From the NCBI GenBank assembly GCA_003955985.1, contig CP033784.1, positions 1,240,001 through 1,304,000 of the forward strand: DNA of 64,000 bases. The letters run 5' to 3'. A program made the position numbers and the translations under genes. Source of the DNA: Corynebacterium jeikeium. Lineage in GTDB: Bacteria; Actinomycetota; Actinomycetes; Mycobacteriales; Mycobacteriaceae. Positions 54,722 through 64,000 of this stretch are shown piece after piece (positions within the stretch are counted from its first letter, which is position 1; each line of letters starts with the position of its first letter). Under the pieces are notes generated by a model. That model was not told the DNA's origin, did not search any database, and saw only the letters and a list, made by a program, of their open reading frames with translations.

Positions 54722-56551
54722 GTGCTTCGTACGCATCTTGCCGGAGACCTCCGCGCTGACCTCGCCGGCAGCACAGTAACCCTGACCGGTTGGGTAGGAC
54801 GCCGCCGTGACCATGGTGGCGTGATCTTCATCGACATGCGTGACCGCTCCGGTTACGCCCAGGTTGTGTTCCGCAACAGCGAAGTTGCTGAGCGTGCACA
54901 CCACCTGCGCAGCGAATACTGCATTCAGGTCACCGGTGTCGTTGAGAAGCGCCCGGAGGGCTCCGAAAACCCGAACCTGGCATCGGGTGAAATTGAGGTC
55001 AATGTTACGGAGCTGACCATCCTCAACGAGTCGGCGGCATTGCCGTTCCAGCTCGAGGATGTTGGAACTTCTGGCACTGTCGGCGAGGAAGCCCGCCTGA
55101 AGTACCGCTACCTAGACCTACGCCGTGAAGGCCCGGCCAAGATTATGCGTCTCCGTGCGGCTGTCAACCGCGCAGCCCGTAAGGTGCTGGACAGCCACGA
55201 CTTCACCGAAATCGAGACCCCGACGTTGACTCGCTCTACGCCGGAAGGTGCTCGTGACTTCGTGGTGCCGGCTCGTTTGAAGCCGGGCACTTTCTACGCA
55301 CTGCCGCAGTCCCCTCAGTTGTTCAAGCAGCTGCTTATGGTCGCTGGCATGGAGCGCTACTACCAGATCGCCCGCTGCTACCGAGATGAGGACTTCCGCG
55401 CTGACCGCCAGCCGGAGTTCACTCAGCTCGACGTTGAGATGAGCTTCGCCGAGCAGGACGATGTCATTGCGCTGGCAGAAGAGATTCTGGTTGCTATCTT
55501 CGCCGAGGCCGGTGTCACTGTTCAGACCCCGATTCCACGCATGACCTTCAAGGAGGCCATGGAGAAGTACGGTTCTGACAAGCCGGACCTGCGCTTCGAC
55601 ATTCCGCTGGTGGAGTGCACCGAGTTCTTCAAGGACACCACTTTCCGTGTCTTCCAGAACGATTACGTCGGTGCAGTTGTTATGGACGGTGGCGCATCGC
55701 AGCCTCGTCGTCAGCTCGACGCTTGGCAGGATTGGGCCCGCCAGCGCGGCGCAAAGGGCTTGGCCTACATCCTTGTTGGGGAGGACGGCACTCTGGGCGG
55801 CCCGGTTGCCAAGAACATTACTGACGCAGAGCGTGAAGGCATCGCGGCGCACGTAGGCGCGAAGCCGGGTGACTGCATCTTCTTCGCTGCAGGTGACGCT
55901 AAGAGCTCCCGTGCACTGCTGGGTGCTGCTCGTGGAGAGATTGCCAAGAAGCTCGGCCTTATCAAGGAAGGCGACTGGGCATTCACCTGGGTCGTCGACG
56001 CACCGTTGTTCGAGCCGGCTGCCGACGCTACCGCTTCCGGTGACGTTGCCCTGGGCCACTCGCAGTGGACTGCTGTGCACCACGCCTTCACCTCGCCGAA
56101 GCCAGAGCACATGGATACCTTCGACAAGGATCCTGGCAACGCACTGGCTTACGCCTACGACATCGTCTGCAACGGTAACGAAATTGGTGGCGGCTCCATT
56201 CGTATTCACCGCCCAGATGTCCAGAAGCGCGTCTTCGATGTTATGGGCATCGGCGAGGAAGAGGCACAGGAGCAGTTCGGCTTCCTGCTGGATGCCTTCC
56301 AGTACGGCGCTCCGCCGCACGGTGGTATCGCATTCGGTTGGGATCGTATCGTTTCCCTGCTGGCCGGCGTTGACTCCATTCGCGAAGTTATCGCCTTCCC
56401 GAAGTCCGGTGGCGGCGTTGATCCGTTGACTGACGCCCCGACTCCGATTACCGCTCAGCAGCGCAAGGAGACCGGTATCGACTTCAAGCCGAAGCCAAAG
56501 CAGAAGGCAGACGGCGTTAAGGCAGCAGCCGACGCAGGCGACAGCAAGTAA
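54722..56551 (+). CDS. aspS: Aspartate--tRNA ligase
   Basis: 609 residues, GTG start. N-terminal anticodon OB domain ([24 protein letters not shown]), catalytic core with [22 protein letters not shown] motif 2 ([16 protein letters not shown]), a GAD insertion and [11 protein letters not shown] motif 3. The C-terminus has a Lys/Ala-rich tail. In organisms without AsnRS it may also charge tRNA-Asn; this cannot be decided here. Confidence 0.97.
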   Translation: MLRTHLAGDLRADLAGSTVTLTGWVGRRRDHGGVIFIDMRDRSGYAQVVFRNSEVAERAHHLRSEYCIQVTGVVEKRPEGSENPNLASGEIEVNVTELTILNESAALPFQLEDVGTSGTVGEEARLKYRYLDLRREGPAKIMRLRAAVNRAARKVLDSHDFTEIETPTLTRSTPEGARDFVVPARLKPGTFYALPQSPQLFKQLLMVAGMERYYQIARCYRDEDFRADRQPEFTQLDVEMSFAEQDDVIALAEEILVAIFAEAGVTVQTPIPRMTFKEAMEKYGSDKPDLRFDIPLVECTEFFKDTTFRVFQNDYVGAVVMDGGASQPRRQLDAWQDWARQRGAKGLAYILVGEDGTLGGPVAKNITDAEREGIAAHVGAKPGDCIFFAAGDAKSSRALLGAARGEIAKKLGLIKEGDWAFTWVVDAPLFEPAADATASGDVALGHSQWTAVHHAFTSPKPEHMDTFDKDPGNALAYAYDIVCNGNEIGGGSIRIHRPDVQKRVFDVMGIGEEEAQEQFGFLLDAFQYGAPPHGGIAFGWDRIVSLLAGVDSIREVIAFPKSGGGVDPLTDAPTPITAQQRKETGIDFKPKPKQKADGVKAAADAGDSK

Positions 56552-56698
56552 ACAAAGAAATCACATTGCGAGGAATGTGATCTGCCACTCCAGCGTGAAC
56601 AGCGCGAGTGGCGCCAATTCCTCCTAACCAAGGCGGTACTGGCCACAACGCAACATCCGTATCGCCTGACTGAAACTGGCTCATTGAAAGGGCATTCA

Positions 56699-57880
56699 AT
56701 GGAGTACTCGGACGACGCTGCAGCAGAAGTTGACAGCGTAGTTAAAGATGCAGAGACACTGCTTTCCGCACGATTCGGCGGCACTCCAGTGTTGTCGGAT
56801 CCAGAAGTACTTACAGGTCAGTCAAACGCTCTTGTTGTCCGCGTACGGGTCGCCACAAATCCCTTTATGCAGGAACGCACGGTCGTCGTAAAGCAAATTC
56901 CTACGACGACTGAAGGCGTCGATCCCGCCGTTTTACGGGAAGTCGTGGCGTACCAGTTCATCAATACACTGCCTGACGACGTCCGCCCGGGGCCTCAGCT
57001 TCTTGCTTACGATGTTTCAAAGCAGCTATTGGTTCTCAGCGACGTCGGTGTCGTGGACACTCTTGCGGACGTACTCTTTCGTGGCGATGAAGAGCGACGA
57101 TTGCGCGCATTCCGCAGCCTCGGCGCTTCGCTGGGTCGGATGCATATTCACACGCATACTCGTGAAGAGGGATTTGAGACCCTGCGTCGTCGTATGTGGG
57201 TGAAGAACAAGGTCGATCGCGAGGCTCTCGAGGCGCGTGACCACGGCATTGTGTCGGGGATTCGCTTTGGTATGCGAGCTGTCGAGGGGTCCGGCATTCC
57301 TGTTCCCGACGCTGTGCGCTCTTTCGGTGAGGATGCTGCTCGTCGAATTGAGAAGGGCACGCATAGGGCGTTTACTCCGTTTGACCTCGCCCCGGACAAC
57401 ATTCTGCTGGCGGATAAGGTCCAGTTCCTCGACTATGAGTGGGCTGGTTACCGCGATGTCATCTTCGACGTGGCCAGCGTCGTCGCAGGCTTCCCGCTGC
57501 ACGTTTTCGTGGAGCGTCCATCGGAGGCAGAGGTCGACGTGTTTGTCCGTGCCTGGATGGAAGAGATTCGTGACCATTGGTATCGCGGCACGAGCGACCG
57601 CCGTTTGATGGCGTTCATCGCTGCGGCGTTGCTCGGTTGGTTTTTCATCTCCGCAACGGTTTCCTTCTTCGGTTCTCCAAAACAAGCGCTGTGGGTGGGG
57701 CATGAAGGACGCACGGACCTGAAGCCGGAAGTTGGCGGCTCAGCACTGGAGCGGCGCGACATGGCTAACACGGCTCGCGCGATTGCACAGTTCGCCCATA
57801 AGTGTGAGGACGATCGTGCCGACGAGCTGGAACAGTTCGCGCATGCAGTCATCGATTTCTTAGAGCAAGAGGAAGGCTAG
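56699..57880 (+). CDS. Aminoglycoside-phosphotransferase-like kinase family protein
   Basis: 393 residues from the ATG at 56699, favoured by GAAAGGG 6 nt upstream over a TTG at 56684. VVVKQIP carries the ATP Lys; the catalytic loop is [13 protein letters not shown] and the metal Asp is in FLDYEWAG. A choline/aminoglycoside kinase fold; substrate unknown. Ends 7 nt before rarA, so likely cotranscribed. Confidence 0.8.
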   Translation: MEYSDDAAAEVDSVVKDAETLLSARFGGTPVLSDPEVLTGQSNALVVRVRVATNPFMQERTVVVKQIPTTTEGVDPAVLREVVAYQFINTLPDDVRPGPQLLAYDVSKQLLVLSDVGVVDTLADVLFRGDEERRLRAFRSLGASLGRMHIHTHTREEGFETLRRRMWVKNKVDREALEARDHGIVSGIRFGMRAVEGSGIPVPDAVRSFGEDAARRIEKGTHRAFTPFDLAPDNILLADKVQFLDYEWAGYRDVIFDVASVVAGFPLHVFVERPSEAEVDVFVRAWMEEIRDHWYRGTSDRRLMAFIAAALLGWFFISATVSFFGSPKQALWVGHEGRTDLKPEVGGSALERRDMANTARAIAQFAHKCEDDRADELEQFAHAVIDFLEQEEG

Positions 57881-57887
57881 GGCACAC

Positions 57888-59354
57888 GTGGCGGATCCGA
57901 ATAAGCTGCCGTCAGGCGGTGCAAACGGCTCCGCCGATGACGCTCCAGGGCTTTTCGACGAGCCTTCGGTCGCCGGACCTACAGCGGCCAAGAGCCAAGG
58001 TCGGAGTGCGGGGCCAGCAAGCACTGGCCTGAACTCCGATGCGAGCGCCTATTTTCACCCAGGTGCACACGCGCCGTTGGCGGTTCGGATGCGACCGCGA
58101 AACCTCGATGAAGTCGTTGGTCAAGACCACCTGTTAGCCCCCGGAGCACCGTTGCGCCGTCTGGTCGAAGGTGGCGGCGACACCTCCGTTATTTTGTTTG
58201 GCCCTCCCGGAACTGGCAAGACCACTCTCGCCAGTTTGATTTCCGCGGCGACTGGACGACACTTTGAAGCGCTTTCCGCGCTTAATGCCGGGGTAAAGGA
58301 AGTGCGTGCGGTTATCGACACTGCTCGTCGCACGCTCGTTAACCAGGGCATTCAAACGGTGCTCTTCATCGACGAGGTGCACCGTTTTTCCAAGACCCAG
58401 CAGGATGCCCTGTTGGGTGCCGTGGAAAACCGGATTGTCCTTCTCGTCGCGGCAACGACGGAAAACCCATCCTTCTCAGTGGTGTCCCCGCTGCTCAGTC
58501 GGTCACTGCTGTTGCAGTTGCAGTCACTGGACGACGAAGCCGTCGGCACGCTCATTGATCGAGCACTTACCGATGAGCGCGGCCTGAATGGTCGCGTCAG
58601 TATGACAGACGATGCACGTAAACAGCTCATTGCGCTGGCAGCTGGTGATGCTCGTCGTTCCCTCACGTACCTCGAGGCAGCCGCAGAAGCCGTCGCCGAT
58701 GGTGAGCAGATTACCGCTGAGTCGCTTGCCAATTCGATCAACAGAGCCGTGGTTCGCTATGACCGCGACGGCGACCAGCATTACGACGTCACCAGCGCGT
58801 TTATTAAGTCCGTTCGCGGATCTGATGTCGATGCTGCCCTGCATTACCTGGCGCGGATGATTGAGGGTGGGGAAGACCCTCGGTTTATTGCCCGCCGAAT
58901 CGTTATTCTGGCCAGCGAAGACATCGGTATGGCCGACCCGACAGCTCTGCAAACCGCCGTCGCCGCGGCGCAGGCAGTTGCCTTGATAGGGATGCCGGAA
59001 GCCCGGCTGACGCTGGCGCAGGCCACGATTCACTTGGCAACAGCACCGAAGTCGAATTCGGTCATAAGCGCAATCGACGGGGCATTGAAGGATGTTCGTT
59101 CCGGGAAGACCGGACCGGTGCCACCACATTTGCGGGACGGACATTACAGCGGGGCTAAGGACCTTGGTCACGCGGTGGACTATATCTACCCGCACAATGA
59201 CCCCATGGGTGTCGTCGCCCAACAGTATCCACCAGATCAGTTGGTGGGCACTGATTATTTCGTTCCATCCAATCACGGTCGTGAAAACGGCATGGCTGAG
59301 TACCTCGGACGCATTCGCCGAATTATCCGGGGGAGCCGCCGGAAATCGAAGTAG
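57888..59354 (+). CDS. rarA: Replication-associated recombination protein A
   Basis: 488 residues, GTG start. AAA+ clamp-loader-like ATPase with GPPGTGKT (105-112) and IDEVHR (161-166); C-terminal oligomerisation domain with [18 protein letters not shown]. Handles stalled forks. An N-terminal GLFDEP (21-26) resembles a clamp-binding peptide (inference). Precedes alaS as in M. tuberculosis. Confidence 0.95.
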   Translation: MADPNKLPSGGANGSADDAPGLFDEPSVAGPTAAKSQGRSAGPASTGLNSDASAYFHPGAHAPLAVRMRPRNLDEVVGQDHLLAPGAPLRRLVEGGGDTSVILFGPPGTGKTTLASLISAATGRHFEALSALNAGVKEVRAVIDTARRTLVNQGIQTVLFIDEVHRFSKTQQDALLGAVENRIVLLVAATTENPSFSVVSPLLSRSLLLQLQSLDDEAVGTLIDRALTDERGLNGRVSMTDDARKQLIALAAGDARRSLTYLEAAAEAVADGEQITAESLANSINRAVVRYDRDGDQHYDVTSAFIKSVRGSDVDAALHYLARMIEGGEDPRFIARRIVILASEDIGMADPTALQTAVAAAQAVALIGMPEARLTLAQATIHLATAPKSNSVISAIDGALKDVRSGKTGPVPPHLRDGHYSGAKDLGHAVDYIYPHNDPMGVVAQQYPPDQLVGTDYFVPSNHGRENGMAEYLGRIRRIIRGSRRKSK

Positions 59355-59482
59355 GCGAGATCGGTCGGGATCTACGGGGTGCCGGTGGGGTGGTTTTAAA
59401 GTTGCTCGAACCGAGCGGGTAGACTGCTAGTTTTGTATTAAACATCTCGGACGCTCGACGTGAAACGAGGAAGTAGAACACC

Positions 59483-62143
59483 GTGCAGACTCATGAAATT
59501 CGAAATCGCTTCATCCAGCATTTCGTAAAGGCGGGACACACCGAGGTCCCCAGTGCCTCCCTGGTTTTGGATGACCCGAACCTGCTGTTCGTTAATGCCG
59601 GCATGGTGCCGTTCAAGCCCTACTTCCTCGGCAATGAGACTCCGGACTTCTCCACCGCGACCTCAATTCAGAAGTGCGTGCGCACACTGGACATTGAAGA
59701 GGTGGGTATCACCACCCGCCACAACACCTTCTTCCAGATGGCGGGTAACTTCTCCTTCGGAAATTACTTCAAGGAAGGTGCCATCACTCATGCATGGAGC
59801 CTTCTGACTGGTGCTGTTGAGGACGGCGGCTTTGGCATCCCGGCTGAGAAGCTGTGGGTGACGGTTTTCCTCGATGACGATGAGGCTCATGACATCTGGC
59901 ACGAGAAGGTTGGTGTGCCGGAAGAGCGCATTCAGCGCCGAGGCATGGCGGACAACTACTGGTCCATGGGTGTGCCTGGCCCGTGTGGCCCGTGTTCAGA
60001 GATTTTCTACGACCGCGGCCCGGAGTACGGTGCTGACGGTGGCCCAGAGGCGGACGAGGATCGCTACATCGAGATTTGGAACCTCGTCTTCATGGAAAAC
60101 GAGCGTGGCGAAGGAACAGGCAAGGACTCTTTCGAGATTCTTGGCCCGCTGCCGAAGAAGAACATCGATACCGGTATGGGCATCGAGCGCGTTGCTTTTC
60201 TGCTGCAGGGTGTCGACAACGTCTATGAAACCGATCTGCTGCGTCCGGTTATCGACGAAGCTGAGCGGCTCACCGGTTCGAAGTACAGCTCCAACCACCA
60301 GGACAACATCCGTTTCCGCGTCATCGCCGACCACAGCCGCACCGGCTTGATGCTGATGCTCGACGGTGTCACCCCCTCGAACTCCGATCGTGGCTATATC
60401 CTGCGTCGCCTGCTGCGCCGCATCATCCGCTCTGCGCGTCTGCTCGGCGCTAACGGTCCAGTGCTGGAGAAGCTGATTGGTATTGCGGCCGAGACCATGA
60501 CCCCGTCGTACCCAGAGATCGCGGAGAACTGGAACCGTATTCGCCGCGTCGCCGTCGCCGAGGAAAAGACCTTCACCAAGACTCTGTCCGCCGGTGAGGA
60601 GCTGTTCGAACGTGCTGCCACCAAGGCCAAGGCAGAGGGTAAAACCGTTCTATCCGGTCACGACGCCTTCACCCTGCATGACACCCACGGCTTCCCAATC
60701 GACCTGACCATCGAGATGGCCGAAGAGGCCGGCCTGACCATCGACCGCGAGGAATTCGATCGCGAGATGGCTGAGCAGCGTGCGCGCGCAAAGGCCGACA
60801 GCCAGGCAAAGAAGCAGTCTCACACCGACCTGCATGTCTACCGCGAGTTCATCGATGAACACCCGACGTCCTTCACTGGTTACGATCGGCTTGCCGACGA
60901 ATCCACGATTCTCGGCATCATTGCCAATGGCCAGAAGCAGGCGTTTGCCGCAGAGGGCGATGAGATTGAGGTTATCCTCGATCGCACTCCGCTCTACGCC
61001 GAGGCCGGCGGTCAGCTGGCTGACCGTGGTCGTATCGTGACTGATTCCGGCGCTGTGGTCCACATCAACGATGTTCAAAAGGTGGGCAAGAAGCTGTGGC
61101 TGCACAAGGGCATCGTCACCGCTGGTGAATTCACTCCGGGTGTCTCCGCTGAAGCTTTGGTCGACGAGCAGTGGCGTCACGGTGCTCGTCAGGCGCACAC
61201 TGCAACTCACTTGATTCACGGTGCTCTGCGTCAGGTACTGGGGGATACTGCAACTCAGGCTGGTTCCATGAATAAGCCGGGCTACCTCCGTTTCGACTTC
61301 AAGTACGGTGAGCAGCTCACACCGGAACAGCTCCGTGAGATTGAGCAGATCACCAATGAGGCTGTCGACAACGACTGGGCTGTCAATACTGCCGAGATGC
61401 CTTTGGAAGAGGCCAAGGCAGCTGGTGCCATGGCATTGTTCAACGAGAACTACGGCGACATCGTCCGCGTTGTCGAGGTCGGTGACCCGTTCTCAATTGA
61501 GCTGTGTGGCGGTACCCACGTTTCGCATTCTTCGCAGATTGGTCCGGTAGCTGTGCTGGGCGAGTCCTCGGTCGGATCGGGCGTGCGCCGTATTGAGGCT
61601 TACTCGGGTATGGATTCCTTCCGCTACCTGTCCACCGAGCGTCTCCTGGCTGAACGACTGGCCACTGAATTCAAGGCTCCTTCTGCTGAGCTGCCAGACC
61701 GCATTGCAGCACTGGCTGAAAAGCTCAAGGCTGCAGAGAAGCAGCTCGCTGATTTCAAGGCCGGACAGCTGCTGGCCAATGCCGCGTCTCACCTGGAGTC
61801 CGCTCGCACCATCGGCGATGTCACCTACCTCGGCCTTAAGCTTCCCGACGGTACGGAGATGAAGGACATCCGTTCGCTGGCTAATGACTTGGCGAAGCGC
61901 CTTGCGGATCGCCCAAGCGTCATTGCGTTGATTTCCAACGCTGGCGGCAAGGTTCCGTTTGTGGCCTCGGTTTCGGATGAAGCCGTCAATCGCGGTATTA
62001 AGGCCGGCGATTTGGTGAAGCTGATGGGCGCTGAGGTCGGCGGCAAGGGCGGCGGTAAACCGGCAATGGCACAGGGCTCCGGCTCTGATGCTTCCGGAAT
62101 CGACGCAGCATTGGCCGCGGTTGAGGCCGAACTGTCCAAGTAG
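59483..62143 (+). CDS. alaS: Alanine--tRNA ligase
   Basis: 886 residues, GTG start. Catalytic domain with [13 protein letters not shown], editing domain zinc ligands HTATH (572-576) and Cys675/His679 in CGGTH, and the C-terminal DHHA1-like domain with [12 protein letters not shown]. Complete. GGTAGACT upstream is its probable -10. Confidence 0.98.
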   Translation: MQTHEIRNRFIQHFVKAGHTEVPSASLVLDDPNLLFVNAGMVPFKPYFLGNETPDFSTATSIQKCVRTLDIEEVGITTRHNTFFQMAGNFSFGNYFKEGAITHAWSLLTGAVEDGGFGIPAEKLWVTVFLDDDEAHDIWHEKVGVPEERIQRRGMADNYWSMGVPGPCGPCSEIFYDRGPEYGADGGPEADEDRYIEIWNLVFMENERGEGTGKDSFEILGPLPKKNIDTGMGIERVAFLLQGVDNVYETDLLRPVIDEAERLTGSKYSSNHQDNIRFRVIADHSRTGLMLMLDGVTPSNSDRGYILRRLLRRIIRSARLLGANGPVLEKLIGIAAETMTPSYPEIAENWNRIRRVAVAEEKTFTKTLSAGEELFERAATKAKAEGKTVLSGHDAFTLHDTHGFPIDLTIEMAEEAGLTIDREEFDREMAEQRARAKADSQAKKQSHTDLHVYREFIDEHPTSFTGYDRLADESTILGIIANGQKQAFAAEGDEIEVILDRTPLYAEAGGQLADRGRIVTDSGAVVHINDVQKVGKKLWLHKGIVTAGEFTPGVSAEALVDEQWRHGARQAHTATHLIHGALRQVLGDTATQAGSMNKPGYLRFDFKYGEQLTPEQLREIEQITNEAVDNDWAVNTAEMPLEEAKAAGAMALFNENYGDIVRVVEVGDPFSIELCGGTHVSHSSQIGPVAVLGESSVGSGVRRIEAYSGMDSFRYLSTERLLAERLATEFKAPSAELPDRIAALAEKLKAAEKQLADFKAGQLLANAASHLESARTIGDVTYLGLKLPDGTEMKDIRSLANDLAKRLADRPSVIALISNAGGKVPFVASVSDEAVNRGIKAGDLVKLMGAEVGGKGGGKPAMAQGSGSDASGIDAALAAVEAELSK

Positions 62144-62180
62144 CCAATTAACGGCTGTGCTATCGGAAGAGCAGTAAACA

Positions 62181-62684
62181 ATGGCTAAGCCCCGTATTGA
62201 TACCCCCGGTCAGGATGATCCCGGTCGGGGTCGACGGCTCGGAATCGACGTCGGCGATGTCCGCGTTGGCGTCGCGGTCTCTGACCCCGACTGTATCCTG
62301 GCGACCCCGGTTGAAACAGTCACTCGAGCAACGGGGCGAAAAGATCCTGACGGGCCGGATATTGACCGGCTCGTGGAACTTGCCACTGAACTTGAGGTCG
62401 TCGAGATTGTTCTCGGCATGCCCCTCATGCTCGACGGCTCGTTCGGGACTTCTGCGCGGAAAGCTACTGACGTTGGATTCCGGCTGCAGCGCCGACTCGG
62501 TGACCGAGTCGTAGTGCATTACGCCGACGAGCGGATGACGACGGTAATGGCCCAATCACGGCTGCACGCAGCAGGTATTGATGTTAAGTCCGGGCGGAAG
62601 ATTATTGACCAGGTTGCGGCAGTAGAAATTCTGCAGTCCTGGTTGGACAGACGGGCAAAAGCTTTGGACGGAAATACCGACTAA
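62181..62684 (+). CDS. ruvX: Holliday junction resolvase-like YqgF/RuvX
   Basis: 167 residues. RNase H-like fold with [29 protein letters not shown] and DERMTTVMA. Thought to act in pre-16S rRNA processing. 38 nt after alaS and before mltG, as in other actinobacteria. Confidence 0.93.
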   Translation: MAKPRIDTPGQDDPGRGRRLGIDVGDVRVGVAVSDPDCILATPVETVTRATGRKDPDGPDIDRLVELATELEVVEIVLGMPLMLDGSFGTSARKATDVGFRLQRRLGDRVVVHYADERMTTVMAQSRLHAAGIDVKSGRKIIDQVAAVEILQSWLDRRAKALDGNTD

Positions 62685-62945
62685 GGGGGCACACAAAAGT
62701 TACCGAAAGGTGACAATTCACCCACCTTTGCGCAATTATTAAGTGTGTAATACCTAAGCACGTTTGTCGCGTGCATAGGATTTGAAAAGTTGAAGTGGCG
62801 ATTCACACCTACAATGCAACCTAGTGCTACGACTTCGTCGTAAAGCTATGTCGCACCAGTCGTTATCAGTCGCGTGTCGTACCCGAACGGGAAGACTCCT
62901 TGCTGATACCGATGGGAGAGTGAGCTGCATTCGAGGAGATTATTG

Positions 62946-64000
62946 ATGAGTAAAGACGCGCAGACTGCGCGCCGCACTGATAGCGGCGGTGCCGACCGGG
63001 ACCGCGCTGGTGCTCGCAGCGGTGGGACAAAGTCTCGAGTTCGTCACCGCCAAACGGCAGTGGCAATCAATGTGACTTCTGTCCTGTTATGCGTGTTGGT
63101 CCTCGGAGTGATTGGCCTCGTCTGGAACCGTGGCGGCATTGTTGACGATTACGATGGCAAAGCTGAGGGTCCATTGACGATTGTTGAGGTCAGTGAAGGC
63201 ACGTCACTTACTGATTTGTCCAACCAGTTGGTGGAAAGCGGCGTCGTCAAGTCTTCCCGTGCGTTCATCCAGGCCGCGAATGAGAACTTTCATTCAAGTG
63301 AATTGCAGCCTGGTTTCTACCGACTCCATCAGCGGATGAAGGCCGACGAGACCGTCGAGGTTCTTCTGGATGTCGAAAATCAGGTCGGTACCGTTGACAT
63401 TCCGACTGGCGCCCGTTTCGCCGATACCCGCATTGTGTCCTCATCGGATGTACGTAAGGGAATTTTCTCGCTTATTTCTGAGGCCACTTGTGTTGAAGAC
63501 AATGACTGCGTATCCAAGGCCGATCTCGAACGTGCTGCTGGCGAGGCCGATTTGGCCGCGCTGGGTGTTCCAGAATGGGCACGGGACGCGGTAGCTGCGC
63601 GTGGCAACGACCCTCGTCGTCTTGAGGGACTCATTACGCCGGGTATTCATCACCTTGACCCGCAGCAGACGCCCGAACAGATGCTTGCAAAATTGGTCAA
63701 GGAATCGGTGAAGAATTATGAGGACACGGGTCTCATGGCTTCAGCGGAAATGGTTGGTCTTACTCCATACGAGCTGATTACCGCAGCTTCTTTGATCCAG
63801 ATGGAGGCGCCAGATGGCGACTTCGATAAGGTCGCTCGCGTTATTCTCAACCGTCTCGACGAACCGATGCAGCTGCAGTTCGACTCGACAGTCAACTACG
63901 ACCTGCCAGATCAGGAAATCGCAACCACGGATGAGGACCGCGCGCGAAAGACCGCGTGGAACACCTACGCCAAGGAGGGGCTGCCGGAAACCCCCATTGC
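62946..64000 (+). CDS. mltG: Endolytic murein transglycosylase MltG, 3' end missing
   Basis: ATG at 62946; about 351 codons are visible before the window ends. Cytoplasmic basic start, one membrane helix (about 38-60), a LysM-like region (GTSLTDLSNQLVESGVV), then the YceG domain with LITPGIHHLDPQQTPEQML, and the catalytic segment ITAASLIQMEA followed by VARVILNRL. Cleaves nascent peptidoglycan strands. Its C-terminus lies outside. Confidence 0.93.
   Translation, partial: MSKDAQTARRTDSGGADRDRAGARSGGTKSRVRHRQTAVAINVTSVLLCVLVLGVIGLVWNRGGIVDDYDGKAEGPLTIVEVSEGTSLTDLSNQLVESGVVKSSRAFIQAANENFHSSELQPGFYRLHQRMKADETVEVLLDVENQVGTVDIPTGARFADTRIVSSSDVRKGIFSLISEATCVEDNDCVSKADLERAAGEADLAALGVPEWARDAVAARGNDPRRLEGLITPGIHHLDPQQTPEQMLAKLVKESVKNYEDTGLMASAEMVGLTPYELITAASLIQMEAPDGDFDKVARVILNRLDEPMQLQFDSTVNYDLPDQEIATTDEDRARKTAWNTYAKEGLPETPI

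Noticed and set aside
55118..56320. 400-codon minus-strand ORF
   Set aside because: Lies antisense inside aspS; open frame is a by-product of codon bias.
58524..59276. 250-codon minus-strand ORF
   Set aside because: Antisense to rarA; shadow.

Overview
The window looks like a chromosomal segment of a mycolata-type actinobacterium, most probably Corynebacterium. Gene order matches the conserved actinobacterial blocks I know: sigA-ppgK-suhB-Cei-DUF4193-DUF3093-dut-DUF3710; hemE-hemY-hemQ-msrB; and thrS-HIT-PIP synthase-PIM acyltransferase-pimA-pdxS-tesB-pdxT-yebC-ruvCAB-yajC-secDF-apt-rel-ppiase-MBL-hisS-aspS-rarA-alaS-ruvX-mltG. The heme genes follow the coproheme branch (HemY and HemQ), the inositol-lipid genes are those of PIM makers, and GTG/TTG starts are frequent. 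The species is not determined; assignment to Corynebacterium is inference from synteny and protein style.

Layout. 1-4.7 kb: a small DUF3039 protein overlapping a superfamily II helicase, a DUF4190 membrane protein and a DASS anion transporter. 4.8-11.9 kb: the sigA neighbourhood with small conserved actinobacterial proteins. 11.9-15.2 kb: an RNA methyltransferase converging on RNase D and DUF3000. 15.3-22.2 kb: heme synthesis (hemE, hemY, hemQ), then msrB, a GT-C mannosyltransferase-like protein, a RibD-C reductase and a ferritin whose promoter predicts a leaderless mRNA.

22.2-26.2 kb is the accessory part and the most interesting section. One minus-strand run encodes a YwqG-like DUF1963 protein, a membrane protein with two DUF3592-like repeats, a 98-residue peptide ending in 14 Asn and one Gly, and a SPASM-type radical SAM enzyme. 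The last three genes overlap by 4 and 8 nt. It reads as an undescribed RiPP-type peptide-modification operon, with the 98-residue peptide as likely precursor. It lies directly beside a tRNA cluster (three Gly, two Val, one Cys on minus; one Val on plus) that contains a 175-bp tandem duplication.

27.5-30.2 kb: a copper/heme envelope cluster (CopC, PCuAC lipoprotein, Tat-exported DyP peroxidase). 30.3-64.0 kb is ordinary core genome: translation (thrS, hisS, aspS, alaS), phosphatidylinositol mannoside synthesis, PLP synthesis, Holliday junction processing, Sec translocase accessory proteins, purine salvage and (p)ppGpp control. The window ends inside mltG.

Two 85-bp copies of an intergenic repeat (4706-4790 and 40154-40238) sit between convergent gene pairs. 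I saw no insertion sequence, CRISPR array, prophage or rRNA gene. Coordinates rely on reading by eye and on start-codon choices that are stated per gene.
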